Positions 18,614 to 29,812 of a stretch of DNA of 64,000 bases are shown piece by piece. Below the pieces are notes generated by a model. It had not been told where the DNA came from. It worked only from the letters and a program-made list of their open reading frames with translations, and did not search any database. The DNA is from an uncultured Oscillospiraceae bacterium (GTDB lineage Bacteria > Bacillota > Clostridia > Oscillospirales > Acutalibacteraceae). A program made the translations under genes and the position numbers. Positions within the stretch are counted from its first letter, which is position 1; every line of letters begins with the position of its first letter. The stretch spans positions 110,850 to 174,849 of the forward strand of contig URFL01000005.1 of NCBI GenBank assembly GCA_900547105.1. Reading direction: 5' to 3'.

Positions 18614-19120
18614 ATGAAATGGCGCAGATTATTCGGAATCGTACTGGCATGTGGGATGTTGGCGGGTTGCTCGGCAACGCCATCCAGCCAGCCGCAAAGC
18701 AACACCGCCACCGACGGTGATTATACGCTGACCATCGCCTCTTCCCAAAGCGCGTATAAAGCCAGCGAGCTGAAGCCGGGACAGCTGCTGGATGTGACGG
18801 TCACCTACACCTACACCTACACCTACACCGGTGATCAGTCCGACATCACCGTGCAGCACAGCGACCCGCTCTGCTTGGTGGATATTGCCGATGCCTCCGG
18901 CCAATCGCTGCTGAACCGCGCCTTTGCCGATGTATCCTACTCCACCGTGCTGCATTCTAAGCAGCCGGTCACCCTCCGAAGTGACGGCAGCGCCGAATAC
19001 GAGGCTGGCAAGCTGACCAAAGGCGACTACAAGGCCATCGCCTATTTGCAGCTTTCCACAAAAGAGGACCCGTCGGCGGACATCCAGTTGAAAGCCGAGA
19101 TCCCCTTTACAATTTACTGA
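18614..19120 (+). CDS. Secreted lipoprotein of unknown function
   Basis: A 168-aa product with a lipoprotein signal: MKWRR, hydrophobic core, then the lipobox LAGC at residues 17-20. It would be anchored outside the membrane through the cysteine. The mature part starts with a Ser/Thr/Gln linker and is predicted to form an Ig-like beta sandwich (LLDVTVTYTYTYTYTGDQSDI..., AKLTKGDYKAIAYLQL-like strands). This resembles intracellular proteinase inhibitor BsuPI-type domains, but I would not name it. The TYTYTYTYT strand is encoded by four tandem six-base units. Start chosen at 18614, behind GGGAGG. Monocistronic between a strong promoter and a terminator. Confidence 0.85.
   Translation: MKWRRLFGIVLACGMLAGCSATPSSQPQSNTATDGDYTLTIASSQSAYKASELKPGQLLDVTVTYTYTYTYTGDQSDITVQHSDPLCLVDIADASGQSLLNRAFADVSYSTVLHSKQPVTLRSDGSAEYEAGKLTKGDYKAIAYLQLSTKEDPSADIQLKAEIPFTIY
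18804..18829 (+). repeat. Tandem 6-bp repeat inside the lipoprotein gene
   Basis: Four copies of ACCTAC-type units encode the Thr-Tyr run. Slippage would add or remove Thr-Tyr pairs without breaking the frame. Confidence 0.8.
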
Positions 19121-19128
19121 GTTCACCC

Positions 19129-19173
19129 AAAAGCGCCCGCATCCATGTCTGACGGATGCGGGCGCTTTTTTAT
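19129..19173. terminator. Bidirectional terminator between the lipoprotein gene and the purF-like gene
   Basis: A 16-bp perfect stem (AAAAGCGCCCGCATCC and its complement) with a nine-base loop and T-rich flank on plus. It serves the convergent minus-strand gene as well. Confidence 0.88.
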
Positions 19174-19178
19174 TTTTC

Positions 19179-20585
19179 TTATTCCTGACCGTTCCAGCAA
19201 TAGGTGCACAGCTTGCAGGGGGCGATGCCGATGGATGCCATCATATCGTCCAGCCGATGGAACCGCAGCGAGGTGAAGTTGAGCTGCTTGCCGATCTCTG
19301 CCACCATATCGTTGTACTGCTGGGTTTCGGGGTTGGCGTATTGCGCCAGCACCTCCGGCGACACCTGATCTCCCTCGCGCTGGGCGATCACCCGGCGGGC
19401 GATCAGATCCATATCCGATGTGGAGCGAGAGAAGTTGAGGTATTTGCAGCCGAACATAATGGGCGGGCACGCCGGGCGGACATGCACCTCTTTGGCGCCG
19501 CTGTTATACAAAAACTCGGTGGTTTCCCGCAGCTGGGTGCCGCGCACGATGGAGTCATCGATCAGCAGCAGCCGTTTATCGCGGATCAGCGCATCCACCG
19601 GGATCAGCTTCATACGCGCGATCAGATCGCGGCGGCTTTGGTGGGTGGGCATGAAGGAGCGCGGCCAGGTGGGGGTGTATTTGATGAACGGGCGGGAGAA
19701 AGGCACACCCGAGCGGTTGGCATAGCCCACCGCATGCGCGGTGCCCGAATCCGGCACACCCGCCACCGCGTCCACCGTGACATTGTCGCGACCCGCCAGC
19801 ATATCGCCGCAGCGATAGCGCATCTCTTCGACATTGACCCCCTCATAGGTGGAGGTGGGATAACCGAAATACACCCACAGGAAGGAACAGATCTTCATTT
19901 CCTCTTGCGGGGCGGCCAGCGTTTGCACCCCATCCGGTGTCATAAACACGATCTCGTTGGGGCCCAGCTCCTTGTATGCGTGGTATCCCAAATTCAAATA
20001 GGCAAAGCTTTCAAACGAAGCGCAGTAGGCATTCTCTTTTTGACCGATCATGATGGGGGTACGTCCCAGCCGGTCGCGGGCAGCGTAGATGCCGTCCTTG
20101 GTCAACAGCAGCATGGACATGGAGCCGTCGATCACGCTTTGGGCAAAGCGGATGCCATCCACCAGATTGTCCCGCTGGTTGATGAGCGCCGCCACCAGCT
20201 CGGTGGGGTTGACGTTGCCGTTGCTCATCTCCAAAAAATGCATATGACCGCGCTCGTAGCACAGGCGGGTCAGCTCGTCCACATTGTTGATGCGGCCGAC
20301 CGTGGTAATCGCGTAGGTGCCCAGATGTGAGCGCACCGTCAGGGGCTGCGGCTCGCTGTCCGAAATACAGCCGATGCCGAAATGGCCCTCCATGCGCTCC
20401 ACATCCCGCTCGAACTTGGTGCGGAACGGCGAATTTTCGATGTTGTGGATCACGCGGTCAAAGCCGCTCTCGCCATACACCGCCATACCGCCCCGCCGGG
20501 TTCCCAGATGCGAATGATAGTCTGTTCCGAAAAACAGATCGAACACACAGCTCTCCTTGGATACCACGCCAAAAAAGCCACCCAT
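19179..20585 (-). CDS. Amidophosphoribosyltransferase-like protein lacking the N-terminal catalytic cysteine
   Basis: The 468-aa product has the two-domain plan of PurF. An N-terminal Ntn glutaminase-like domain (FGTDYHSHLGTRRGGMAVY, then NGNVNPTELVA and DGSMSMLLLTKDGIYAARD) is followed by a phosphoribosyltransferase domain with the PRPP loop LLLIDDSIVRGTQ. Canonical PurF exposes a cysteine right after the initiator methionine or propeptide (CGVFG). Here the N-terminus is MGGFFGVVSKESC, with Gly at that position. So glutamine hydrolysis in the usual way is not expected. Cysteines cluster near the C-terminus (CPPIMFGC, CKLCTYC) as in iron-sulfur PurF. It may use ammonia or have a regulatory role. 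It is not in a purine operon. Confidence 0.82.
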   Translation of the reverse strand: MGGFFGVVSKESCVFDLFFGTDYHSHLGTRRGGMAVYGESGFDRVIHNIENSPFRTKFERDVERMEGHFGIGCISDSEPQPLTVRSHLGTYAITTVGRINNVDELTRLCYERGHMHFLEMSNGNVNPTELVAALINQRDNLVDGIRFAQSVIDGSMSMLLLTKDGIYAARDRLGRTPIMIGQKENAYCASFESFAYLNLGYHAYKELGPNEIVFMTPDGVQTLAAPQEEMKICSFLWVYFGYPTSTYEGVNVEEMRYRCGDMLAGRDNVTVDAVAGVPDSGTAHAVGYANRSGVPFSRPFIKYTPTWPRSFMPTHQSRRDLIARMKLIPVDALIRDKRLLLIDDSIVRGTQLRETTEFLYNSGAKEVHVRPACPPIMFGCKYLNFSRSTSDMDLIARRVIAQREGDQVSPEVLAQYANPETQQYNDMVAEIGKQLNFTSLRFHRLDDMMASIGIAPCKLCTYCWNGQE

Positions 20586-20639
20586 ATTGTCTGCCTCCTG
20601 CTCTTTTTCACATTATTTCACGATCGACATAATGATGCT

Positions 20640-20668
20640 ATTTTATCATTTTTTCCCGCCAGTGTCAA
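20640..20668 (-). promoter_or_regulatory. Promoter of the purF-like gene
   Basis: Perfect TTGACA (20663-20668 on minus), 17-base spacer, TAAAAT (20640-20645), about 55 bases before the start at 20585. Confidence 0.75.
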
Positions 20669-20714
20669 AGTCAATTTTCACAACCAAAGCGGGGTTGGTT
20701 TTGGTGGAATCGAC

Positions 20715-20756
20715 AAAAGCGGCTTTTGGCAGAAACTCTGTCAAAAGCCGCTTTTT
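20715..20756 (-). terminator. Terminator after the zinc-ribbon/LRR gene
   Basis: A 14-bp stem of AAAAGCGGCTTTTG and its complement with a 13-base loop, 5 bases past the stop at 20761. Confidence 0.8.
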
Positions 20757-20760
20757 CTCA

Positions 20761-22113
20761 TCAGCCCGCGCTGACAGACGCCTGAATACAGGTGGCGCTG
20801 TCGCCGGTGCCGTCAAAATACAGAACCACGCTGATGGTGCGTCCGCCATAGGTCATGGTAAAGCTCGCCTGGTCACCCACACCGGGGTTATCCTGGATCG
20901 TCCAATCCGACGACGAAGGCATCATCGCCTTGAGCTGGCTCATGGTATGACCAATGCGGGCATCCTCGGTGATGTGCCCCTCGGTGATGGTCACGCTGCT
21001 GACCGTGCTGGTATCCGACGGCGAACCGCCGGTCAGCCCGGCAAATTCCACAAACGAGTGGTGCGGGAAGCTCAAGCCGCCCACCTTGGCGGTGTAATCG
21101 CTGCCCAGCCGCACCTTGACCTGCTTGAAGCTCTCGCCCAGCAGCGAGGCTGCCGACGCGTTGGGGTCGGTGGCGGGCGGCGGCGCAGTGGTGCGCGCAT
21201 GGGTCGCCTCCGGCGCGGTGGTGGTCGTCTGGCGCGTCGTGGTGGTGGTTTCCTCCTCCGTTGTGGTGGTGGTTTCCGGCTCATCCTGCGCCGGAAGCGT
21301 CTTGGACGCGGCGGTGGTGTTGTCACCGGTGGTCAGCGTTTCGGTGCGCGAGGTGGCGCTGCCGGTCAACGCAAAGGTCAGATTGTGTTTTTCCGCAAAC
21401 AGCTTGGCGTAAGAATCCTTGCGGCCGTAGATGATCAAATCGGGGTTGCCGTCAAACGCGGTATCCGCGATAGAGGTCACGCTGTTCGGGATGGTCACGC
21501 TCAGCAGATCGCGGTTGGCGAACGCGTTGGCGAGAATGGTGGTGACCGAGGTGCGCTCGATGCGCGATGGGATCACCACGGTTTTGTCCTTGCCGATGTA
21601 GGCTTGGATACTGACATGGTCGTCCTCCACCGTATACAGGAACTGGTCGGGCGGGGTCGCGTCCGGATCGCTGCCCGGCATCACCAGCGTCAGCACCAGC
21701 GTAAGCATCAACACAAACAGCAGCACACCAGTCGCCACGATCACACCGATCACCAGCTTGGGATTCTTAAAGCGGGAGAAAAAGCCGCCCGGCTGCGGCG
21801 CGCCCTCCCCTTCCGGTTCGGACGGCGCTTCGCCCGTCGCCTCGGTGGACGACAGGTCGGTGATGGCGGGTGCCACCCGCGTGGCGGAAATATCATCCGC
21901 CGGCTGGGGGATGTCCTCGACCGGGTGGAATTCCCGGGTCAGATCATCGATGGGTTCGCCCCACATATTGACCGGACCGGTATAGCCGTCCTGCACAGGG
22001 GGCGCATAGGTCTTCTGACCGGCAGAGGGAGCGTTGTCTTTCAGCGGTTTCCCGCAAAAGGAACAGAACACGGCGTCGCCGGTGTTTTCCTTACCACAGT
22101 ATTTACAATACAT
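20761..22113 (-). CDS. Membrane protein with zinc ribbon, BspA-type leucine-rich repeat and Thr-rich linker
   Basis: A 450-aa protein of unknown function. Domain order: an N-terminal zinc ribbon (CKYCGKENTGDAVFCSFCG); an acidic, proline-rich cytoplasmic linker; one membrane helix near residues 133-157 (VIGVIVATGVLLFVLMLTLV); then an outside part with an LRR_5/BspA-like unit (AFANRDLLSVTIPNSVTSIADTAF split across residues about 210-240). A Thr/Glu-rich stalk (about residues 285-320) leads to a C-terminal domain of about 110 residues (GESFKQVKVRLGSDY...). The layout suggests a surface protein with a cytoplasmic sensor-like ribbon. Start 22113 follows GAGGAGG. Single-gene unit. Confidence 0.82.
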   Translation of the reverse strand: MYCKYCGKENTGDAVFCSFCGKPLKDNAPSAGQKTYAPPVQDGYTGPVNMWGEPIDDLTREFHPVEDIPQPADDISATRVAPAITDLSSTEATGEAPSEPEGEGAPQPGGFFSRFKNPKLVIGVIVATGVLLFVLMLTLVLTLVMPGSDPDATPPDQFLYTVEDDHVSIQAYIGKDKTVVIPSRIERTSVTTILANAFANRDLLSVTIPNSVTSIADTAFDGNPDLIIYGRKDSYAKLFAEKHNLTFALTGSATSRTETLTTGDNTTAASKTLPAQDEPETTTTTEEETTTTTRQTTTTAPEATHARTTAPPPATDPNASAASLLGESFKQVKVRLGSDYTAKVGGLSFPHHSFVEFAGLTGGSPSDTSTVSSVTITEGHITEDARIGHTMSQLKAMMPSSSDWTIQDNPGVGDQASFTMTYGGRTISVVLYFDGTGDSATCIQASVSAG

Positions 22114-22203
22114 AACCGTTCCTCCTCGGTACCAAAAATCGTATGTCGGCGGCAGCGCGAATCCGGCGCCGCCGTTTTTGTCGTATTCTGCGTTTCTGTC
22201 GCC

Positions 22204-22233
22204 AGTATAGCACAAAATGCCCTATGGGAACAA
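22204..22233 (-). promoter_or_regulatory. Promoter of the zinc-ribbon/LRR gene
   Basis: TTGTTC (22228-22233 on minus), 18-base spacer, TATACT (22204-22209) with an extended TGC just before it. Confidence 0.55.
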
Positions 22234-22271
22234 GAGGGTTCGGCAAACATTTTTTGCCTTTTCCTCTTGTT
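22229..22271 (-). terminator. Nested hairpin at the end of the GNAT gene
   Basis: Outer arms AACAAGAGG/CCTCTTGTT enclose an inner GGCAAA/TTTGCC hairpin. It begins at the GNAT stop codon and lacks a long T-run, so it is a weak terminator candidate. It overlaps the -35 of the next gene. Confidence 0.45.
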
Positions 22272-22848
22272 ACGCGTGGCGCATGGACAAACAGGCGTAC
22301 CGACTCAACCACACCGGGAACATCCGTCGATACAGCGCGTCCAGCTCACAATACAACTGTCCATCCGATACATCGCGCCCGCAAGGCAGATACAGAATGG
22401 ACAGCGTTACCCCAAACAGATGGGTTTGCAGGCTGGTGCTGCGCAGCCCGTTGCGGTGGTAAAACGCCAGCCGCCGGGTGCGGATGGCGCGATCCGCCCC
22501 ACCCACAGCGTATGCGACTGCCTCCGCTTCCAGTACAATGCCGTCATAGTCGGCGAGCTCCGCTTTCAGCAGCTGCAAAAAGCGGCTGCCGTAGCCATGA
22601 TCCCGCCGGTCAGACACCACCGCCAGATAATCCAGCAGCGGCACACGACCGTCCGGCACCGTCATCAGCAGCGCATACGCGCACAGCGCGCCGTCCTCCC
22701 ACAAGCCGTAGCCGCGATACAGTCCCCGCCGCATCAGCGGCAGCATATTGTCCAGCGGTTTCAGCTCGTCCGCCGGAAAATCGCGCACCATATGCCGGTG
22801 GTAAATCTGCGTGACCTGCTGCGGGGTCAGCGCTTGTATGGTCAGCAT
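22270..22848 (-). CDS. GNAT-family acetyltransferase
   Basis: A 192-aa cytoplasmic protein. The acetyl-CoA-binding core is LLDYLAVVSDRRDHGYGSRFLQLLKAEL (beta-4, pyrophosphate loop R/G-x-x-G-x-G/S, alpha-3), followed by DGIVLEAE and the late LAFYHRNGL helix-turn typical of GNATs. The N-terminus (IYHRHMVRDFPADELKPLDNM) matches small GNATs of gut Firmicutes with unknown substrates. AAGGAGG precedes the start. It follows carB on the same strand, with the carB terminator between. Confidence 0.86.
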   Translation of the reverse strand: MLTIQALTPQQVTQIYHRHMVRDFPADELKPLDNMLPLMRRGLYRGYGLWEDGALCAYALLMTVPDGRVPLLDYLAVVSDRRDHGYGSRFLQLLKAELADYDGIVLEAEAVAYAVGGADRAIRTRRLAFYHRNGLRSTSLQTHLFGVTLSILYLPCGRDVSDGQLYCELDALYRRMFPVWLSRYACLSMRHA

Positions 22849-22868
22849 GGGAACCTCCTTTTTGAAAA

Positions 22869-22901
22869 GACAGGCTCTGAAACCATGTTCCAGAGCCTGT
22901 C
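22869..22901 (-). terminator. Terminator of carB
   Basis: An 11-bp perfect stem GACAGGCTCTG/CAGAGCCTGTC with an 11-base loop, followed by TTTT on minus, 12 bases past the carB stop. Confidence 0.75.
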
Positions 22902-22913
22902 GGTTGCAATCGC

Positions 22914-26132
<3,219 letters not shown>

Positions 26133-26171
26133 TGCGCATAACCTCACTTCACCGAATTTCGCCGTAAAAGG

Positions 26172-26197
26172 GGCGGAAAAATCCGCTTTTTTCCGCC
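26172..26197 (-). promoter_or_regulatory. Hairpin in the carB leader
   Basis: Perfect 10-bp stem GGCGGAAAAA/TTTTTCCGCC with a six-base loop, followed on minus by CCCCTTTTA, between promoter and start codon. It could be a weak attenuator; no PyrR-type anti-terminator was seen. Confidence 0.4.
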
Positions 26198-26220
26198 TTC
26201 CCTCAAAAAGATATCGGGAT

Positions 26221-26249
26221 ATTTTATCATATTTTGTCGCTGCCGTCAA
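26221..26249 (-). promoter_or_regulatory. Promoter of carB
   Basis: TTGACG (26244-26249 on minus), 17-base spacer, TAAAAT (26221-26226). Confidence 0.7.
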
Positions 26250-26261
26250 TCACTTTTTACA

Positions 26262-26295
26262 AAGCCGCCCGCCGAAATATGCCGGCAGGCGGCTT
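26262..26295 (-). terminator. Terminator of the ABC transporter operon
   Basis: GC-rich stem of AAGCCGCC(C/T)GCCG arms with a short loop, 11 bases past the permease stop. The T-run on minus is short. Confidence 0.65.
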
Positions 26296-26306
26296 GCGAC
26301 AACGCG

Positions 26307-29036
26307 TCAGGTGGTTTCGGTTTTCAGCGCATCAATAATATTTTCCTTGCGGATACGGTGGGTCGCGTACAGCATGGTGACAAACACCACCGCAAACACA
26401 CCGGCGATGCTGATGATCACGCTGCTCCACGGCACCAAAAAGCGGATATCCACGCTGGCGATCATGCTGCGATACATCGCATACATCAGCAAAAACGAAA
26501 TCGGCAAGCCAAACAGCAGCGCTTTCAATCCGTAGAACAGGCACTCAAACCGCATCATACGGCTGAATTCGCGGGGGCTCATCCCCACCGATTGCAGCAT
26601 GGCGAATTCCCGCCGCCGCAGCCGGATGTTGGTGGACATGGTGTTGAACACATTCGCCACCGTGATCAGCGAGATCAGCGTGATAAAGCCGTAGGTGAAC
26701 ACCTTCAGGATCGCATACAGCCGCTGGGTATAGTTGTCGGTTTCGTGTATATCGACCAATCCGTTGGTGGGCTGCTTCTGCTCCTCCAGCACGGTTTTCA
26801 TGGTAGCCGTCACCTTGGCGGAATCCTCCGCTTGGAAGTACATCTGCACCCGGCTGATGACAGGCGTATCCTTGCCGGCGGTTTTGGCCCATTCGCGCAC
26901 CGCCGACATTTGGGTATCCGGCAGAATCAGCATCAGCTCATCGCTGGTTTGGATAAATTGCATACCCATCGGCAGCGTATCGGTGAAGCCGGCGATTTTG
27001 ACCGACAATCCGGTTTTCACCGACTGCCCCATCGGACGCAGCGACACGGTACGGGCGCTGTTGTCTTTGAAAAACGCCAGTGATTGATAGCGATTTTCGT
27101 CGCTGTCGTATTCGTAGCTGTTGCGGATCGCGATAGCGGTCAAACCTTTGTCATCCGCGGGCAGCGACACCCCCGCCTCCCGCGCAAAGCGGGCAAAGGA
27201 AGCGCTGTCCATTGCGTACAGCATCGTTTGCTGCTTCACCTCTCCCTGCGGGGTGAGGTACGCCTCTGCATCCTCGCCGGTGGCGCCGGTCGCCTCCTCA
27301 AACTGCTCTTGCAGCTGCTGTTTCCGTTGGTAATAGCTGTTGTTCGCGTCGTCTTTGGAAATCAGGGTTTCCAGATACACCCGCTCCACCAGCGCACTTT
27401 CGACAACACCGTCGGTTTCTTTCAGCTCGTGATACAACCGGTTGACAAACGCCGTATCCAGCCGATCGGTAAAATAATCGGTGTTTTCAGAGGGATAGCT
27501 GACATACGCCACATCGTAGTTGGCAACATCCAACACCTGCTCGCTGCCGCCGGTCGCGTACATCGTAAAAGCGGAGGCGCTGATAAACAGCACCATGCTG
27601 ACCACCAGCGACAACACTGTGCTGCGATACCGCCGCCGGCTGCGCTTGAGGTTTTTCAGCGCCAGCTCGCCCCCAAACCCGAACAGCTTGCGGGTCAGGC
27701 GGGAGGTTTTCACCTGTTTGGCGCGAATCTGAATATCCTGCGATTGGCGGATCGCTTCGATCGCGGTCACCCGCGAGGCGCGCTTGGCGGGGATCCACGC
27801 CGACAGCAGGATGGTGACCATCCCCAGCGCCGCTGCCACCACAATGGCCAGCCACGACACCGACAGATGCATGGACAATCCTCCGCCGCTGATCACCATG
27901 TCGCGGAACCAGTCGCCGATAAAGTACAGCGTCACCCCGATGCCGCCGACACCCGCCAGCAGCCCCAACGGAATACCGATGCCGCCGATCACCAGCGCCT
28001 CATACAGCACGCTGCTGCGCAGCTGTTTGCGGGTGGCGCCCACGCTGGACAACAGCCCGAACTGCTTGGAGCGCTCGCTGACCGAAATAGCAAACGCGTT
28101 ATAAATCAGCGATACCGACCCCACCAGAATGATGATCAGCAAAATCGCGCCCATCGCGCCCAGCGTCGCCACGATGTTTTCGTTGTCAATCACGCCCATC
28201 ACCCGCAGCAGATCGCTGTGTATATTGCATTGAAACATCAGGCTGCCCGTTTCGTTATCCTGTTCTTTCAGCGCGGTATACATTTCCGGCGCGTCCTTGG
28301 GATGACGGTTGCAGAGGTACACATCGGTGGACAGCACCTTGTCCTGTGCACCGGGGCGGGTGATCGCCGTGTAGCCCGGCGAGCTGGACTCCTCCACCGC
28401 GAACGGCATCCGTTCGCAAACGCCCACCACCGTAAAAGTGCGGGTCGCCACCGGCACCAGATGCTCCGGCGCGCTTTGGGTGGGGTTTCCGTCCTCGTCG
28501 GGGGCATTTTTGCCGTAATATCCCACGCATTGATTCAGCCGCTGGCCGTTCCATTCGCGATACCCCAGCGACAGGGTCACCTTATCGCCCGGCTTATACG
28601 CCACGCCGCTGACCGCCGCCATATTTTCCGGCACCACGATCTCGCGGTCGTTTTGCGCCATGCGCCCCTCGGTGATATGCACCGGCAGGGTTTTCAGCAT
28701 GGTATCGTCCCACGCGGTCACATGCCAGTAGAACTTTTCTTCACTTTTGCTGCCCTCGACCGTGGCATAGCCCAGCGACTGCATTTTGGCAAGCCGCTCC
28801 ACCCGCTCGTCCTGCTGCAGCTGCCCGATCAGCTTATCGCTGGCACCAAACGCCATCAACGTCCAGTCGCCGGATTCCGCTTTCACCGATTCCACCAAAT
28901 AGTTTTGCATGGTGGAGATCATGGTGGTCACGGCGGTCATCATCGCGACCGACAAGATCACCCCGATGATGGTGACGATGGTGCGGGTGCGGTTTTTCAG
29001 CAGATTTTGGCGGGTCACTTTATGCAGAACATTCAT
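26307..29036 (-). CDS. ABC transporter permease with two FtsX domains
   Basis: A 909-aa membrane protein. It begins with a helix after NLLKNRTRTIVTIIGVILSVAMMT, followed by a large outside domain (about residues 45-280), three membrane helices, an internal repeat of the KNLKRSRRRYRSTVLSLVVSMVLF type near residue 465, a second outside domain and three or four C-terminal helices. This is the MacB/BceB-like FtsX arrangement used for lipoprotein or antimicrobial-peptide handling rather than classical transport. It overlaps the ATPase gene by ATGA, so the two are a pair. With the upstream kinase and regulator it resembles peptide-detoxification (Bce-like) modules; the substrate is unknown. Confidence 0.9.
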   Translation of the reverse strand: MNVLHKVTRQNLLKNRTRTIVTIIGVILSVAMMTAVTTMISTMQNYLVESVKAESGDWTLMAFGASDKLIGQLQQDERVERLAKMQSLGYATVEGSKSEEKFYWHVTAWDDTMLKTLPVHITEGRMAQNDREIVVPENMAAVSGVAYKPGDKVTLSLGYREWNGQRLNQCVGYYGKNAPDEDGNPTQSAPEHLVPVATRTFTVVGVCERMPFAVEESSSPGYTAITRPGAQDKVLSTDVYLCNRHPKDAPEMYTALKEQDNETGSLMFQCNIHSDLLRVMGVIDNENIVATLGAMGAILLIIILVGSVSLIYNAFAISVSERSKQFGLLSSVGATRKQLRSSVLYEALVIGGIGIPLGLLAGVGGIGVTLYFIGDWFRDMVISGGGLSMHLSVSWLAIVVAAALGMVTILLSAWIPAKRASRVTAIEAIRQSQDIQIRAKQVKTSRLTRKLFGFGGELALKNLKRSRRRYRSTVLSLVVSMVLFISASAFTMYATGGSEQVLDVANYDVAYVSYPSENTDYFTDRLDTAFVNRLYHELKETDGVVESALVERVYLETLISKDDANNSYYQRKQQLQEQFEEATGATGEDAEAYLTPQGEVKQQTMLYAMDSASFARFAREAGVSLPADDKGLTAIAIRNSYEYDSDENRYQSLAFFKDNSARTVSLRPMGQSVKTGLSVKIAGFTDTLPMGMQFIQTSDELMLILPDTQMSAVREWAKTAGKDTPVISRVQMYFQAEDSAKVTATMKTVLEEQKQPTNGLVDIHETDNYTQRLYAILKVFTYGFITLISLITVANVFNTMSTNIRLRRREFAMLQSVGMSPREFSRMMRFECLFYGLKALLFGLPISFLLMYAMYRSMIASVDIRFLVPWSSVIISIAGVFAVVFVTMLYATHRIRKENIIDALKTETT

Positions 29037-29716
29037 CGGCGGATCACCTCGTCCTTGGCGATACGGCCATCTTCGATCGCGATCACGCGGTCAGCCTGCA
29101 TGGCAATGCGCTCGTCGTGGGTGATCATCAGCAGCGTTTGCTGATACCGGCGGTTGGAGAGCTTGAGCAGCTCCACGATCTCCTGGCTGTTGCGGCTGTC
29201 CAGATTGCCGGTCGGTTCGTCCGCCAGCACCAGCGCCGGCGCGTTGATGAGCGCCCGCCCGATGGACACCCGCTGCTGCTGACCGCCGGACAGCTGCCCC
29301 GGCAGGTGTCCGCGCCGCTCCTCCAGCCCCAGTGTGTGCAGCAGCTCCTCCAGCCGCTCCTGATTGATCTCGCGCCCATCCAGCAGCAGCGGCAGCGTCA
29401 TGTTCTCCACCACATTCAGCACCGGAATAAGGTTGTAAAACTGATAGATCAGCCCCACCTCGCGGCGGCGGAAGATGGCGAGCTGCTCCGCATTTTGCTG
29501 GTACACATCCCGCCCATCGATATACACCTTACCGAAGCTGGGGGTATCCACCCCGCCCAAAATATGCAGCAGAGTGGATTTTCCCGAGCCGGACGGCCCG
29601 ATGATGGCAACAAACTCGCCTTTTTCCACCGAAAACGACACATGATCCAGCGCCGTCACCTGGTTGTCGCCGCGTCCGTAGGTCTTACACAGATTTTCGA
29701 CCTTTAAGATTTCCAT
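29033..29716 (-). CDS. ABC transporter ATP-binding protein (MacB/LolD/BceA-type)
   Basis: A 227-aa ATPase. The Walker A motif is GPSGSGKST, the Q-loop lies in RREVGLIYQFYNLIP, the signature is LSGGQQQRVSIGRAL, Walker B is LVLADEPTGNLDS and the switch histidine is in LLMITHDERIA. The DEPTGNLDS wording and the NLIPVLNVVENM segment are typical of ATPases partnering FtsX-type permeases. It powers the 909-aa permease encoded by the overlapping next gene. A long inverted repeat lies just upstream, between this gene and the kinase gene. Confidence 0.95.
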   Translation of the reverse strand: MEILKVENLCKTYGRGDNQVTALDHVSFSVEKGEFVAIIGPSGSGKSTLLHILGGVDTPSFGKVYIDGRDVYQQNAEQLAIFRRREVGLIYQFYNLIPVLNVVENMTLPLLLDGREINQERLEELLHTLGLEERRGHLPGQLSGGQQQRVSIGRALINAPALVLADEPTGNLDSRNSQEIVELLKLSNRRYQQTLLMITHDERIAMQADRVIAIEDGRIAKDEVIRR

Positions 29717-29769
29717 AATACCGCTCCTTTTCCCGGTTGATGAGTCCAGTATACCCCCACATCATAACA

Positions 29770-29806
29770 GCCCGGTGACTTTTTGATAACAAAAGTGTCA
29801 CCGGGC
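29770..29806. repeat. Long inverted repeat between kinase and ABC genes
   Basis: Arms GCCCGGTGAC and GTCACCGGGC are 17 bases apart, and the inner bases extend the pairing (TTTTG/CAAAA). There is no T-run on either strand. It is thus either a terminator-like RNA structure after the kinase gene or an operator for the ABC genes. On minus, TATACT occurs about 25 bases further on. Confidence 0.55.
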
Positions 29807-29812
29807 GCCGGA

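Noticed and set aside
29770..29806. Calling the inverted repeat a plain intrinsic terminator
   Set aside because: Neither strand has a T-run after the stem, so it was recorded as a repeat/operator candidate instead.
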